Shown: in pieces, positions 41,621 to 50,731 of the stretch
Layout of the letters: each line of letters begins with the position of its first letter
Position numbering within the stretch: position 1 is the stretch's first letter
Source: Porphyromonas sp. COT-239 OH1446
GTDB taxonomy: Bacteria; Bacteroidota; Bacteroidia; Bacteroidales; Porphyromonadaceae
Assembly (NCBI RefSeq): GCF_000768875.1
Contig: NZ_JRAO01000030.1
Coordinates: forward strand, 62,001 to 126,000
DNA length: 64,000 nucleotides
Direction: 5' to 3'
Program-made: the position numbers and the translations under genes
Notes under the pieces: generated by a model
Seen by the model: only the letters and a program-made list of their open reading frames with translations
The model's database searches: none
Told to the model about the DNA's origin: nothing

Positions 41621-42607
41621 ATGCTTAGATCCTATTCCGTCCCGATGATCCTCTCCCTAGCGATCGCCCTCCTCTCCTGCTCTGGCTCTCAGACGGGGAA
41701 GGCCCAGGGCGGCGAAGCCCCCGAGGCTACGACCGAGCTGCTCAGTGCCCCTTTCGATGCCGATAGTGCTTATAGCTATGTCGCCCAACAGGTGGCCTTC
41801 GGCCCTCGTACGCCTGGCTCCGAGGGGCATAAGCTCTGTGGCGACTGGATCGTCAGCCTGCTCAAGGGGTGGGGCTATGAGGTGCAGGAGCAGACCTTCC
41901 CCTCGCAGGACTACCATGGGCGTCGGGTCAAGGGGCGCAATATCATCGCCTCTCGCTCGGGGGCTTCGCCCGATAGGGTGCTGCTCATGGCCCACTGGGA
42001 CACTCGCCCCGTGGCAGACCATGATCCCATCGCCTCACGTCAGTCTAGCCCGATCCTCGGGGCAGATGATGGGGGGAGCGGTGTGGCCGTCCTACTTGAG
42101 CTCGCCCGCCAGTATGCCTTGGGCGGGAGTCCTGTCGGGGTAGACTTCCTCTTCTTTGACCTAGAGGATGGCGGTTCAATGGGCGATGACGAGACCTGGT
42201 GTCTAGGCTCTCAGTACTGGGCACAGCACCCCCACGCCCCACAGGATCGAACGAAGTACGGCATCCTGGTCGATATGGTGGGCGCACGAGGGGCCCGCTT
42301 CTACTACGAGGGGTATTCGAAGGCCTACGCTGCTCCGCTCCTGCGTGAGCTTTGGTCTACAGCCGCTCGGCTGGGATGGGGAGCTTACTTCAAACCCAGC
42401 GAGGGGGGGGCACTCATCGATGACCATGTGCCTGTGATCAAGCACCTGCGTATCCCCTGCGTAGACATCGTGCATTACAACCCTAGCAACGACAAGGGCT
42501 TCGGAGATCATTGGCATACTCATGCTGATGACCTTGAGATCATCGACCGAGAGACCCTGCTCGCTGTCGGGCAGACTGTGGCCACGACCATCGCCCAGAG
42601 ACATTGA
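41621..42607 (+). CDS. M28-fold lipoprotein, glutaminyl-cyclase-like
   Basis: 328 residues from the ATG at 41621, chosen because it opens a lipoprotein signal (MLRSYSVPMILSLAIALLSC); an ATG at 41534 adds 29 residues without a signal pattern. The fold is the M28 zinc-peptidase type: LLMAHWDTRPVA, ILGADDGGSGVAVLLELAR, FLFFDLEDGG and FGDHWHTHADD supply the metal ligands and acid. In Bacteroidota this pattern fits type I glutaminyl-peptide cyclotransferases, which form N-terminal pyroglutamate on exported proteins; an aminopeptidase is the alternative. Its signal implies envelope location. Confidence 0.85.
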   Translation: MLRSYSVPMILSLAIALLSCSGSQTGKAQGGEAPEATTELLSAPFDADSAYSYVAQQVAFGPRTPGSEGHKLCGDWIVSLLKGWGYEVQEQTFPSQDYHGRRVKGRNIIASRSGASPDRVLLMAHWDTRPVADHDPIASRQSSPILGADDGGSGVAVLLELARQYALGGSPVGVDFLFFDLEDGGSMGDDETWCLGSQYWAQHPHAPQDRTKYGILVDMVGARGARFYYEGYSKAYAAPLLRELWSTAARLGWGAYFKPSEGGALIDDHVPVIKHLRIPCVDIVHYNPSNDKGFGDHWHTHADDLEIIDRETLLAVGQTVATTIAQRH

Positions 42608-42641
42608 TGCCGTCGGACGACACCTCAAACGACATGAACCT

Positions 42642-43067
42642 ATGACAATCAACCAAATACAAGACGAGATCATCGAGGAGTTCAGTGCCCTGGATGATTG
42701 GATGGATCGCTATGCCCTAATCATCGAGATGGGCAATGCCCTCCCCCCGATGAGGGCAGAGGATAAGACACCCCAAAACATCATCGAGGGCTGTCAGAGC
42801 CGAGTATGGATCACAGCCCAGCTCTTGCCCGATGGGCGAGTACACTTCGAGGGCGAGAGCGATGCCATCATCGTTCGGGGCATCGTTAGCCTGCTGCTCA
42901 GGGTATTGGGCGATCAGCCTGCCTCGGACATCGTGGCAGCGGATCTCTACTTCATCCGAGAGATTGGTCTCTCTGACCACCTCTCCCCCACACGCTCCAA
43001 TGGCCTCGTCTCGATGCTGCGACAGATGAAGCTCTTCGCTGCCGCCTTCGTCGCTCAGTCGAGCTAA
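42642..43067 (+). CDS. sufE: SufE-family cysteine desulfuration protein
   Basis: 141 residues from the ATG at 42642; an earlier frame start at 42522 is inside the upstream gene. SufE accepts sulfur from SufS at its conserved cysteine, here Cys51 in IIEGCQSRVWI, for Fe-S cluster assembly. Other family marks are DDWMDRYALIIEMG near 18-31 and LSPTRSNGLVSML near the end. It lies 34 bp after the QC-like gene. Confidence 0.93.
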   Translation: MTINQIQDEIIEEFSALDDWMDRYALIIEMGNALPPMRAEDKTPQNIIEGCQSRVWITAQLLPDGRVHFEGESDAIIVRGIVSLLLRVLGDQPASDIVAADLYFIREIGLSDHLSPTRSNGLVSMLRQMKLFAAAFVAQSS

Positions 43068-43190
43068 AGCTAAGCCTCTCGCTCTATCTAGCAGGGTCGG
43101 CTCAGCCTCCCAAAGATCATGATTTGGACAGAGATGCACCTTTGTTCAACTAAGTCTCTCTATCCCGATATCTAGGTTTCGCAATATTCG

Positions 43191-43198
43191 TATATTTG
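43191..43198 (+). promoter_or_regulatory. Promoter -7 element for the TonB-receptor-type gene
   Basis: TATATTTG, an exact TAnnTTTG match, 18 bp before the ATG at 43217, giving a short leader of about 12 nt. No clear -33 element. Confidence 0.5.
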
Positions 43199-43216
43199 CG
43201 GATATAAACCCCTTTC

Positions 43217-45868
43217 ATGTTCGGGATGAAAACACGATTGTACCTTCTCCTCCTCGGGGCTCTCCTCCTTGTCCCCGAGTTGCTCTGGGCTCAGACCTTG
43301 CTCTCAGGCCGGGTGCGGGACACCTCCGGTCGAGGACTGCCCTTCGCCTCTGTGCGGGTGCTCCATCCTCGAGACAGTAGTCTCGTCTCCGGGATGACTA
43401 CGACCGAGCAGGGGGCATACCGCTTCGACCAGCTCCCCCAGGGAAGCTACCTCGTACGCACCAGCTTCACCGGCTACGAGACCGAGATCCGACGGGTGAT
43501 GCTCTTCCGCTCTCGCCCCGTCGTCCTGGACTTCACTCTCAGGGAGGAGGGGCGAGAGCTCCGAGAGCTTGTCGTGCGAGCTCAGGGAGTTCGGGTCAAG
43601 GGCGATACGACGATCTACAGTCCCAGCTTCTACCGCAAGGGTGGCGAGCGCAACCTCGGCGAGCTACTCGAGACCTTGCCAGGCGTGCGGGTCGATCATG
43701 AGCAGAGCACCCTAACGATCAATGGCAAGCCGATACGCAAGATCCTCATGGAGAGCCACGACATCTTCCAGGGTAATACGGCCGTGCCTCTGAAGAACCT
43801 CTCGGCCGATGGTGTCCAGAGCATCGAGGTCATAGACAATTACTCTGAGTATAGCATCCTCGACGGCTTCCGTACCAGCAACGAGACGGTAGTCAATCTG
43901 CGTATGGATGACAAGATGCGTGGACGTATCCGTGGCGAGACAGAGCTCTTGGGAGGGCTGAGCAGCAAGTATCAGCTCAAGGGTAATGGCCTACTCATCG
44001 GGCGCAAGGCCATGATCTCGAGCATCCTCTCGGGCAATAATATCGGTAGACAAGTCCTCACCACCTCCGACGTGATCAATATGAACGGGGGGCTCAGCTC
44101 GATCATCTCGGGCGAGAACCCTCGTGAAGCCATGCAGCGCACCCTCTCCAGTTACCAGGCCTTTCTGGATGCACGAAGCAATGTCTATCAGAGGGACAAT
44201 GGCCTGCTCTCACTCAATAGCTCGATCAATCCTTCGCCTAAGATCCGGCTACAGTGGAGCGGCCTCTTTGGCCTCGAGGCCTATCGCCTTCGTAGCCGAG
44301 ACCGCTACGACTACCTCTCGGGGCTGAGCTATGAGGACTCCATGCGAGAGCGGCAGAGGCGTAGGCATCTGATGACAGGCCTGAGGCTCTCGCTACAGCC
44401 CTCGTCCCTCTTCAATCTCATCTATTCGGGGCGTCTCTACCTTGGGGGCAGTCGGCAGAACCTCTCTTCGAGCATCTTCTCCAATCCCCTCAAGGTGCGG
44501 GACGATGACGACCTATTGACCACCGAGCATAGCCTCGTAGGCATTCGTCGTATAGGCAAGCATAGCCTCAATCTAGCCCTCGAGAGTAGCTATACGGGGA
44601 CGAAGTCGGACTATGGCTTCAGTCCCGAACGACCCTTCTATTCAGGTCTTATGGGGCTACCCGAGGGCTATCGTTATGCCCAGAGGCAGCAGCTACAGCA
44701 CCACACGGCTCGTTTGTCATGGTTGTATCGCCTTAGTCCTAGCTACTTCGTTCGCCTCGCCCTCGGGGCGGGCTACGATGCCAGCTGCCTCGAGGCTTCG
44801 CTAGACCCTCGTGCTCAGAGTGCGGAGGGGGGCTCTTTTGATCAGCAGCATTGGCTCGAGCATCGCTCTCTCGAGGCCGGGCTACAGCTCCACCGAGATC
44901 GCGGAGCTCTGACCTTTACCCTCGGGGCACGGCTACAGAGGCTGCTGCCCGAGGGCAAGCTCTCACGGCCCTTACCCTCGGGGCGAGAGACGGCTTTGCT
45001 GCCTACCCTCAAGCTCAACTATCGCCTCTCGACCACCCACTTTGCCCTTCTCGAGCATGATCATGCCCTCGAGATATACGCTGCCGACCAGCTGGCTGGG
45101 GGCTATCGTATCAATAGTTACAAGAGTCTCTCGAGTAGCTCTGTCGATCGCCTCTATGCCCGCAGCTCCCGTACGATGCTCATCCATGTGCTCATGTATC
45201 CCCTCTATGGATTTCAGATCACGAACGTCCTCTCATGGGAGCAGTCGAAGCACAGCCTCGTCGATGACTACCGGCAGCAGGGTTTAGTCTCTATCATCGA
45301 CAGGCGCACGGCTTCGGGGGCGTATAGCCTGAGCTGGATGTCGGCCCTTGAGCAAAAGTTCCTCTTCATGCCTCTGAATGCTAAGCTCGAGGGGATGTAT
45401 ATGCGTCGTCATACCCCTTACTATCAGACCCAGCGGCTCTCGAGCCTCGACGTCGATCTCCTGAGGTTTAAGGGCCGTCTGACAACCTTCTACAAACATG
45501 GGCTCAACGCAGACCTCTCCGTCGAGCACCTGCGCACGGCTTATCGCAATGTCTCCGTCAAGAGTGAGGTCTATAGCACCGACTATCGGGCGGCTCTCTC
45601 TTGGCGTTCGCCTAAGCTGCATGCCGAGGCTGCCCTGCGCTACAGAGACTTCCGACAGAGTAGTCTGCACACCAAGCAGATCTACTACGACTGTACCTTG
45701 CGCTACGAGCTGAGCTCCAAGCTAAGCCTCGAGCTCGTCGGGCAAGATATTCTCCATACCAACGAGCGGGTACAGACCGACATCCACATCGGCCCCTACC
45801 TGACCTCTACCCGAACGATGTACTATATGCCTGGGCATCTTATGCTTGGGCTTAAGGTCAAATATTAG
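43217..45868 (+). CDS. TonB-dependent-receptor-type outer membrane protein
   Basis: 883 residues. A signal peptide (RLYLLLLGALLLVPELLWAQ) is followed by a carboxypeptidase-regulatory-like domain (about 27-110: LLSGRVRDTSGRGLPFASVR, GSYLVRTSFTGYETEIRRV) and a plug-like region (about 118-240: NLGELLETLPGVRVDHE, NGKPIRKILME, DGVQSIEVIDNYSEY). The remaining ~640 residues alternate aromatic and polar strands and end in LMLGLKVKY, as barrels do. I see no clear TonB box. It is followed within 21 bp by a GLPGLI protein gene, a pairing common in Bacteroidota. The cargo is unknown. An ATG at 43226 is an alternative start. Confidence 0.85.
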   Translation: MFGMKTRLYLLLLGALLLVPELLWAQTLLSGRVRDTSGRGLPFASVRVLHPRDSSLVSGMTTTEQGAYRFDQLPQGSYLVRTSFTGYETEIRRVMLFRSRPVVLDFTLREEGRELRELVVRAQGVRVKGDTTIYSPSFYRKGGERNLGELLETLPGVRVDHEQSTLTINGKPIRKILMESHDIFQGNTAVPLKNLSADGVQSIEVIDNYSEYSILDGFRTSNETVVNLRMDDKMRGRIRGETELLGGLSSKYQLKGNGLLIGRKAMISSILSGNNIGRQVLTTSDVINMNGGLSSIISGENPREAMQRTLSSYQAFLDARSNVYQRDNGLLSLNSSINPSPKIRLQWSGLFGLEAYRLRSRDRYDYLSGLSYEDSMRERQRRRHLMTGLRLSLQPSSLFNLIYSGRLYLGGSRQNLSSSIFSNPLKVRDDDDLLTTEHSLVGIRRIGKHSLNLALESSYTGTKSDYGFSPERPFYSGLMGLPEGYRYAQRQQLQHHTARLSWLYRLSPSYFVRLALGAGYDASCLEASLDPRAQSAEGGSFDQQHWLEHRSLEAGLQLHRDRGALTFTLGARLQRLLPEGKLSRPLPSGRETALLPTLKLNYRLSTTHFALLEHDHALEIYAADQLAGGYRINSYKSLSSSSVDRLYARSSRTMLIHVLMYPLYGFQITNVLSWEQSKHSLVDDYRQQGLVSIIDRRTASGAYSLSWMSALEQKFLFMPLNAKLEGMYMRRHTPYYQTQRLSSLDVDLLRFKGRLTTFYKHGLNADLSVEHLRTAYRNVSVKSEVYSTDYRAALSWRSPKLHAEAALRYRDFRQSSLHTKQIYYDCTLRYELSSKLSLELVGQDILHTNERVQTDIHIGPYLTSTRTMYYMPGHLMLGLKVKY

Positions 45869-45889
45869 TGTTCATCCTCCAATCCTCCA

Positions 45890-46639
45890 ATGATTATGAA
45901 ACGCCTCATCACCCTCAGCCTCGCCCTATGGGCACTCTTTTTCTCGAGCCACAACCTCTCAGCTCAGGAGCTTAGCGTACGCTATAGTGTACGCTTCAAT
46001 ACCGATTCGCCCACGCTTTTTGCTCAGTCTAATCTGCCCGAGCAGATGCGCAAGTCGCTTGTCTATGCCTATCGCAATGTTGTCTTCAACTACAGCCTGG
46101 TCTATGTCAATGGAGAGAGCGAACTGCGCCTCATCCCCTCCAAGGAGCGGCAGGAGATCGAGTTCATGGGGCAGAAGATTGATGTCAATGCCAGCCTCGG
46201 CGAGCAGGCCAAGAACATGACCTACAAGAACCATACGACTGGAGAGAGCCTCAGCCAGGTCAATGCCTTTGGCAAGGTCTATCTCATCACTGAGCGGATC
46301 AATAGCATAGAGTTCGACATCCTACCCGATGAGAAGAAGGAGATCCTTGGCTATGAATGCAAGAAGGCCGTCTCGAAGGACAAGAAGCAGACTGTTTGGT
46401 TCACCGAACATATCCCCATCGCCGAGGGCCCTATCAATGCCAATGTACCTGGGCTCATCCTCGAGGCTGTGCTCGAGGATAATATCTTCCAAGCCGTAGA
46501 GATCCTCACCTCGGTCGATCGTAAGATCTCTGCCCCTACCGAGGGGAAGCGTATGGAGCGAGAGGCCTTCAAGAAAATGGTCCAGGAGCGTGTCGAGATG
46601 CTGCGCCGCGGCTCGGGTAATTCGATCTTTGGCGAATAA
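45890..46639 (+). CDS. GLPGLI family protein
   Basis: 249 residues (or 247 from the ATG at 45896). A signal peptide (MKRLITLSLALWALFFSSHNLSA) precedes a beta-rich domain containing the family's core motif in the variant form NVPGLILEAV (near 185), just after 'KKQTVWFTEHIPIAEGP', as in TIGR01200 members. They are periplasmic or outer-membrane-associated proteins of unknown function, usually coded next to TonB-type receptors, as here. Confidence 0.88.
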   Translation: MIMKRLITLSLALWALFFSSHNLSAQELSVRYSVRFNTDSPTLFAQSNLPEQMRKSLVYAYRNVVFNYSLVYVNGESELRLIPSKERQEIEFMGQKIDVNASLGEQAKNMTYKNHTTGESLSQVNAFGKVYLITERINSIEFDILPDEKKEILGYECKKAVSKDKKQTVWFTEHIPIAEGPINANVPGLILEAVLEDNIFQAVEILTSVDRKISAPTEGKRMEREAFKKMVQERVEMLRRGSGNSIFGE

Positions 46640-46658
46640 AGCCTTCGTCTGAGTGGAT

Positions 46659-48248
46659 ATGACCGGTAGAGTCTCTCTTCGTCTGCTGCTTCTGTGCCTC
46701 CTTCTGCTTGATGGGCTCGGTAAGGCTGAGCTGAGAGCTCAGTCGTGGCGAGCAAACTGGGGTGAGGGACGACATCCTTCCTCTCCTGAGTGGAGATATG
46801 ATCTCGAGGCTTTCGAGATCCAGGAGGGTTGGCTCTCGCTTTCTGCCCACGAGGGGTTGGCTAATGCTCAGAGTACGCTCATGACCTCTGTTACTCTGCC
46901 CCCTAAGGTGCGCTGGAGGGGGCGAGTACGCCTAGATCTACCGCTCAGCAAGCGCAATCATAGCTACATCCTCCTGGCCTGCTTCGCTGCCAATACGACA
47001 CTCAAGCAGTATGATTATGTTGCCCTTAGCCTCGGGGGAGGCGATCGGTCGAATGCCTCCCTGGTGAGCCTTCGACTGAGTCCTCGAGGTTTAGGTTCTG
47101 GAGCTCGCTTCTCCCTATCTCACGAGCGGATACTCATCTCGGGGAGGGGCTTTTCGATGACCTCTGCTCTAGAGCTACGCTATGACGTTCGCTACGAGGA
47201 GGGGCACTGGAGGCTCTATCTCCAGCGTGTCGGAGAGGCTCAGGCCTTTCAGCTGATTGGGCAGACGGAGGAGGAGCTACGCCTCTCCGATCTGCGCAAT
47301 ACCTTCGGCTTCGTCTGTCTCTCGACCCCTCGCTACCGCTCGGCTACACACTTCACCGATATAGAGTTCGATGACAAGGTCGACGAGGGGATGGAGATGC
47401 CTCAGCCCTCACCCGAGGATGACCCCTCTTCCTCGTATCTCCTCCTGACCGAGATCATGGCGCATCCCGAGCCAGGAGGGGAGGAGTATATTGAGATCCA
47501 TAATCCTACTTCTCGAGAGATTTCTACCGATGGGGTTGGTTTGCTCATTGGTAAAAATTCAGAGCAGGCGAAGTATTATCCTCTGCCTAAGTCCGTGGTT
47601 ATCCCTCCCGAGACTTACCTTGTGCTGACGAAGTCCCCCTCGGCTGTGCAGATGACGCATCCGAATGTGTATGTGGAGGATATTATACAAGCCCCTCTGC
47701 CTCGCTTGAACAATTCGGGTTGCTACATTGGCCTCTATCGGGCAGGTGTTGGGGTTATCGATGACGTCCTCTATCTGCCTCGGCTCAAGGAAGAGGGGCT
47801 TCGCAGCCGGGCGGGTGTCGCGCTGGAGCGTATCCGCCTCTCCGACAGATCCCGATACCCTAACAATACTGGCAATTGGACCTCGGCTCTCTCCTCGGGA
47901 GGCTTTGCCTCACCCACACGGCCCAATACCCGCTTGAGAGACCCCTTCGGCCGAGACTCGCAGGGGGAGGGGGGAGAGCGTATCGCTCGGCTTGTCGATC
48001 TGTTGCAAGAGCTGCGGAGTGATCCCCAGGCTTCGGTACTCCTGATGCTGTACGATCTCTCGGGCTGTCGCCTCGTCGAGATGAGGGGCGAGAGGGCTAT
48101 CGGCTGGCTGGAGACGCTGACGAGCCATGCTCCGAGTGCTTTGGAGGCCCTACCGACAATACATCGAGGAGTGATGATCCTGCAACTAGTTGTCCGCTCG
48201 CGTGAGCGGGGGGTGCAGACCTATTCTCTATCCTTTCTCCGCCCTTAG
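46659..48248 (+). CDS. Secreted lamin-tail-domain protein with a T9SS-like C-terminus
   Basis: 529 residues from the ATG at 46659 (a GTG at 46653 is possible). A signal peptide (LRLLLLCLLLLDGLGKAEL) is followed by a beta-sandwich segment of about 200 residues, then a lamin-tail domain (about 265-400) with LLTEIMAHPEPGGEEYIEIHNP and VVIPPETYLVLTKS. The last ~70 residues (LLMLYDLSGCRLVE, then HRGVMILQLVVRS) resemble a type IX secretion sorting domain, so it may be exported to the surface by that route. It follows the GLPGLI gene by 19 bp and probably completes a three-gene surface unit. Confidence 0.82.
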   Translation: MTGRVSLRLLLLCLLLLDGLGKAELRAQSWRANWGEGRHPSSPEWRYDLEAFEIQEGWLSLSAHEGLANAQSTLMTSVTLPPKVRWRGRVRLDLPLSKRNHSYILLACFAANTTLKQYDYVALSLGGGDRSNASLVSLRLSPRGLGSGARFSLSHERILISGRGFSMTSALELRYDVRYEEGHWRLYLQRVGEAQAFQLIGQTEEELRLSDLRNTFGFVCLSTPRYRSATHFTDIEFDDKVDEGMEMPQPSPEDDPSSSYLLLTEIMAHPEPGGEEYIEIHNPTSREISTDGVGLLIGKNSEQAKYYPLPKSVVIPPETYLVLTKSPSAVQMTHPNVYVEDIIQAPLPRLNNSGCYIGLYRAGVGVIDDVLYLPRLKEEGLRSRAGVALERIRLSDRSRYPNNTGNWTSALSSGGFASPTRPNTRLRDPFGRDSQGEGGERIARLVDLLQELRSDPQASVLLMLYDLSGCRLVEMRGERAIGWLETLTSHAPSALEALPTIHRGVMILQLVVRSRERGVQTYSLSFLRP

Positions 48249-48341
48249 CTCCTCTCCCCATCCACTTTTTCAGTACACATTAGTTTTTTGTACCTTAGCA
48301 GGCAATTTGACTGTTGCATCAAACCAAACTACACTATCTAT

Positions 48342-49340
48342 ATGAATAGAATCAATGCTGCCATCACGGCTGTCGGGGGGTATCTGCCCGAGGACAAGCT
48401 GACCAATGCCGACCTGGAGAAGATGGTCGATACCAACGACGAGTGGATTATGACCCGTGTGGGAATCAAGGAGCGTCGCATCCTCAAGGATCCCAACAAG
48501 GGCGCATCTTTCCTTGCTATTCAGGCTGTTAAGGATCTGCTCGGGCGCAGCCAGATCGATCCCGCTAGCATCGACGGATTGATCTTAGCCACTAATACTC
48601 AAGACTATCACTTCCCTACGACGGCCTCGATTGTGGCTCATGAGACGGGTTGTGTGAATGCCTTTACTTTTGACCTGATCTCGGCCTGTCCTAGCTTCCT
48701 CTACGCTCTAGAGACGGGGGCGAACTACATCCGTTCGGGCCGCTATCAGCGTCTGCTCATCGTGGCTACGGAGAAGATGTCTGCAGCTATCGACTATACC
48801 GATAGGGCGACTTGCCCTCTCTTTGGGGATGGATCTGGCTGTGTCCTGCTTGAGCCTACAACGGAGGAGCTTGGGGTGATGGATGCCCACTTCCGCACCG
48901 ATGGTTCGGGCCGTGATCACCTCATCTGCAAGGCTGGGGGCTCGGCTCGTCCTGCTAGCCATGAGACGGTGGATAGGCGTGAGCACTATGTTTACCAGGA
49001 GGGAGCAGCGGTCTTCAAGCATGCTGTGCGGGCCATGGCCTCTAGCTGCCGAGTGGTGATGGAGCGCAATAACCTGCGTTACGAGGATATCAACTGGGTC
49101 GTTCCTCATCAGGCGAACCAGCGCATTATCGATGCTGTTGCCCGTGAGATGGAGGCCCCTATGGAGCGTGTCATGGTCAATATCCAGTACTGCGGCAATA
49201 CGAGCTCGGCCACGATCCCCATCCTCCTATGGGAGCGTGAGCGAGACCTCAAGAAGGGCGACAACCTCATCCTAACGAGCTTCGGGGCTGGCTTCACTTG
49301 GGGAGCCATTTATCTCAAGTGGGCTTACGATCCCAAGTAA
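48342..49340 (+). CDS. fabH: Beta-ketoacyl-ACP synthase III FabH
   Basis: 332 residues from the ATG at 48342. FabH starts fatty-acid synthesis by condensing acetyl-CoA (or branched acyl-CoA) with malonyl-ACP. The catalytic triad is visible: Cys116 in [13 protein letters not shown], His in [11 protein letters not shown] near 243 and Asn in [11 protein letters not shown] near 273. The N-terminal [15 protein letters not shown] and [11 protein letters not shown] fit the family. It stands alone, away from acpP or plsX. Confidence 0.95.
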   Translation: MNRINAAITAVGGYLPEDKLTNADLEKMVDTNDEWIMTRVGIKERRILKDPNKGASFLAIQAVKDLLGRSQIDPASIDGLILATNTQDYHFPTTASIVAHETGCVNAFTFDLISACPSFLYALETGANYIRSGRYQRLLIVATEKMSAAIDYTDRATCPLFGDGSGCVLLEPTTEELGVMDAHFRTDGSGRDHLICKAGGSARPASHETVDRREHYVYQEGAAVFKHAVRAMASSCRVVMERNNLRYEDINWVVPHQANQRIIDAVAREMEAPMERVMVNIQYCGNTSSATIPILLWERERDLKKGDNLILTSFGAGFTWGAIYLKWAYDPK

Positions 49341-49430
49341 TTTGCTTCTCAACACTATCGAGCGACCTCGTCTCTCCCTCCTCATCGGAGGGGAGTGATG
49401 GGGTCGCTTCTTCATTTTATCTTGACACCT

Positions 49431-50639
49431 ATGTCTGTGGATGTTACTGCTGAGGGCCTACTCGAGGCTTTTGTACGCTATATGGCATATGAGCGCAATG
49501 CTTCGGAGCAGACCCTGGTGGGCTATCGAGGAGATCTCGAGGCCTATATCGCTTACTGTCGGGAGCGTTTGGGTGAGGAGTTTGCGCCCAGTGCAGGCGA
49601 TCTTGACCTTGTGCGAGGCTGGCTCTCGGGGATGATGGATCGGGGGGGGAAGGCCAGTTCGGTGGCTCGGCGTCTATCCTCGGCGAAGAGCTGGTATCGA
49701 TACCTCGTTAAGGTGGGTTATCTCTCCAGCTCCCCCATCGTCTCGCTCAAGGCTCCTCGGCAGGAGCGGCCTTTGCCAGCCTATGTGCCTACGAGCGAGC
49801 TGGAGCGCATCCTCGAGCCTGTGGAGTCCCCCTCGTTGCGAGAGGTGCGAGATCGGCTCGTTGTGGCCACGCTCTACGAATGTGGCCTAAGACGAAGCGA
49901 GCTGGCTGCTCTGCGCACGATTGATGTAGACCTGGAGCGTCGTAGCCTCAAGGTTGTGGGCAAGGGCGATAAGGAGCGCATTGTCCCCTTTGGGATCTCT
50001 TTGGCTCAGATGATGCAGCAGTGGAGTGAAATCAGGGATCGTGAATTTGGTGGTTCTGATTCTTTTTTTTTAACTTTGAAGGGAAAGCCTATGAAAGGGA
50101 GCGATGTCTACTCCATCGTAAGGGCGCAGCTAGCCTCTGTCCCCAATCTCGCTCGCCGTGGGGCGCATACGCTGAGGCATTCGTTTGCCACGGATATGCT
50201 CAACTCGGGAGCTGATCTGCTCAAGCTCAAGGAGCTTATGGGACACAGCTCTGTCGCCACGACTGTACAGTACACGCACACTTCCTTCAGACAGCTACAA
50301 CAGGTGTATCACGCTCATCCTAGAGCACAAAACAACACAACGATTATGGACATCAGAATTCAAGCCTTGCATTTCGATGCAACCGAGCAGCTCAAAGAGT
50401 TTATCCGTAAGAAGCTCGACAAGCTCAACCGCTTTGCCGACGATATTCAGGCGGCAGAGGTATTGCTCAAGGTGGTTAAGCCCGAGGTCTCCGAAAATAA
50501 AGAAGCGTCTGTTAAGCTGCTCATCAGCGGTAATGATCTATTCGTGGACAAGGTCGCAGACACCTTCGAGGAGGCAATAGACCTCTGTGTAGATGTCCTC
50601 AAGAGGGGATTGGAGAAGCGCAAGGAGGCACATAAGTAG
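49431..50639 (+). CDS. xerC: XerC-type tyrosine recombinase fused in frame to HPF
   Basis: 402 residues in a single uninterrupted frame. Residues 1-299 are a tyrosine recombinase: SAM-like N-domain (about 5-95), then catalytic residues Arg154/155 (CGLRRSEL), His246-xx-Arg249 (AHTLRH), His272 (LMGHSS) and the nucleophile Tyr281 (VQYTHTS). Recombinases of this kind resolve chromosome dimers at dif. They normally end about HAHPRA, but here the frame continues through QNNTTI into Met306, the first residue of a complete hibernation factor. In Bacteroidota the two genes are usual neighbours, so loss of the intervening stop is the simplest explanation. Start 49431 is preferred; ATG 49398 is possible. 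A run of nine T lies inside the gene near 50063-50071. Confidence 0.85.
   Translation: MSVDVTAEGLLEAFVRYMAYERNASEQTLVGYRGDLEAYIAYCRERLGEEFAPSAGDLDLVRGWLSGMMDRGGKASSVARRLSSAKSWYRYLVKVGYLSSSPIVSLKAPRQERPLPAYVPTSELERILEPVESPSLREVRDRLVVATLYECGLRRSELAALRTIDVDLERRSLKVVGKGDKERIVPFGISLAQMMQQWSEIRDREFGGSDSFFLTLKGKPMKGSDVYSIVRAQLASVPNLARRGAHTLRHSFATDMLNSGADLLKLKELMGHSSVATTVQYTHTSFRQLQQVYHAHPRAQNNTTIMDIRIQALHFDATEQLKEFIRKKLDKLNRFADDIQAAEVLLKVVKPEVSENKEASVKLLISGNDLFVDKVADTFEEAIDLCVDVLKRGLEKRKEAHK
50346..50639 (+). CDS. hpf: Ribosome hibernation promoting factor HPF, in frame with xerC
   Basis: 97 residues if translation starts at the ATG at 50346, which is also codon 306 of the joined frame. The sequence fits short HPF/RaiA: MDIRIQALHFDATEQLKEFI, KLDKLNRFADDIQAAEVLLK, and 'ADTFEEAIDLCVDVLKRGLE'. 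HPF binds idle ribosomes and blocks the mRNA channel. It may be made on its own from this ATG, as an extension of XerC, or both; the sequence alone does not decide. A strong terminator follows 22 bp after the stop. Confidence 0.88.
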   Translation: MDIRIQALHFDATEQLKEFIRKKLDKLNRFADDIQAAEVLLKVVKPEVSENKEASVKLLISGNDLFVDKVADTFEEAIDLCVDVLKRGLEKRKEAHK

Positions 50640-50660
50640 ATTCTCCCCTCTCGCCTTATT

Positions 50661-50710
50661 AAAGCAAATCCCCCAGTAGTGCTCTTGAGCACTACTGGGG
50701 GATTTGCTTT
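50661..50710. terminator. Bidirectional terminator after xerC-hpf
   Basis: A perfect 24-bp stem (arms begin AAAGCAAATCCCCCAGTAGT) with a 2-nt loop, ending in GCTTT. It lies between the convergent xerC-hpf and the DUF4488-like gene. Confidence 0.9.
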
Positions 50711-50731
50711 GTGCGGCTCTCAAGAGGAGCT

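Noticed and set aside
49431-50639. Prophage or integrative element from the tyrosine recombinase
   Set aside because: The recombinase is of the housekeeping XerC kind, sits beside hpf as in many Bacteroidota, and no other phage or transfer genes are present.
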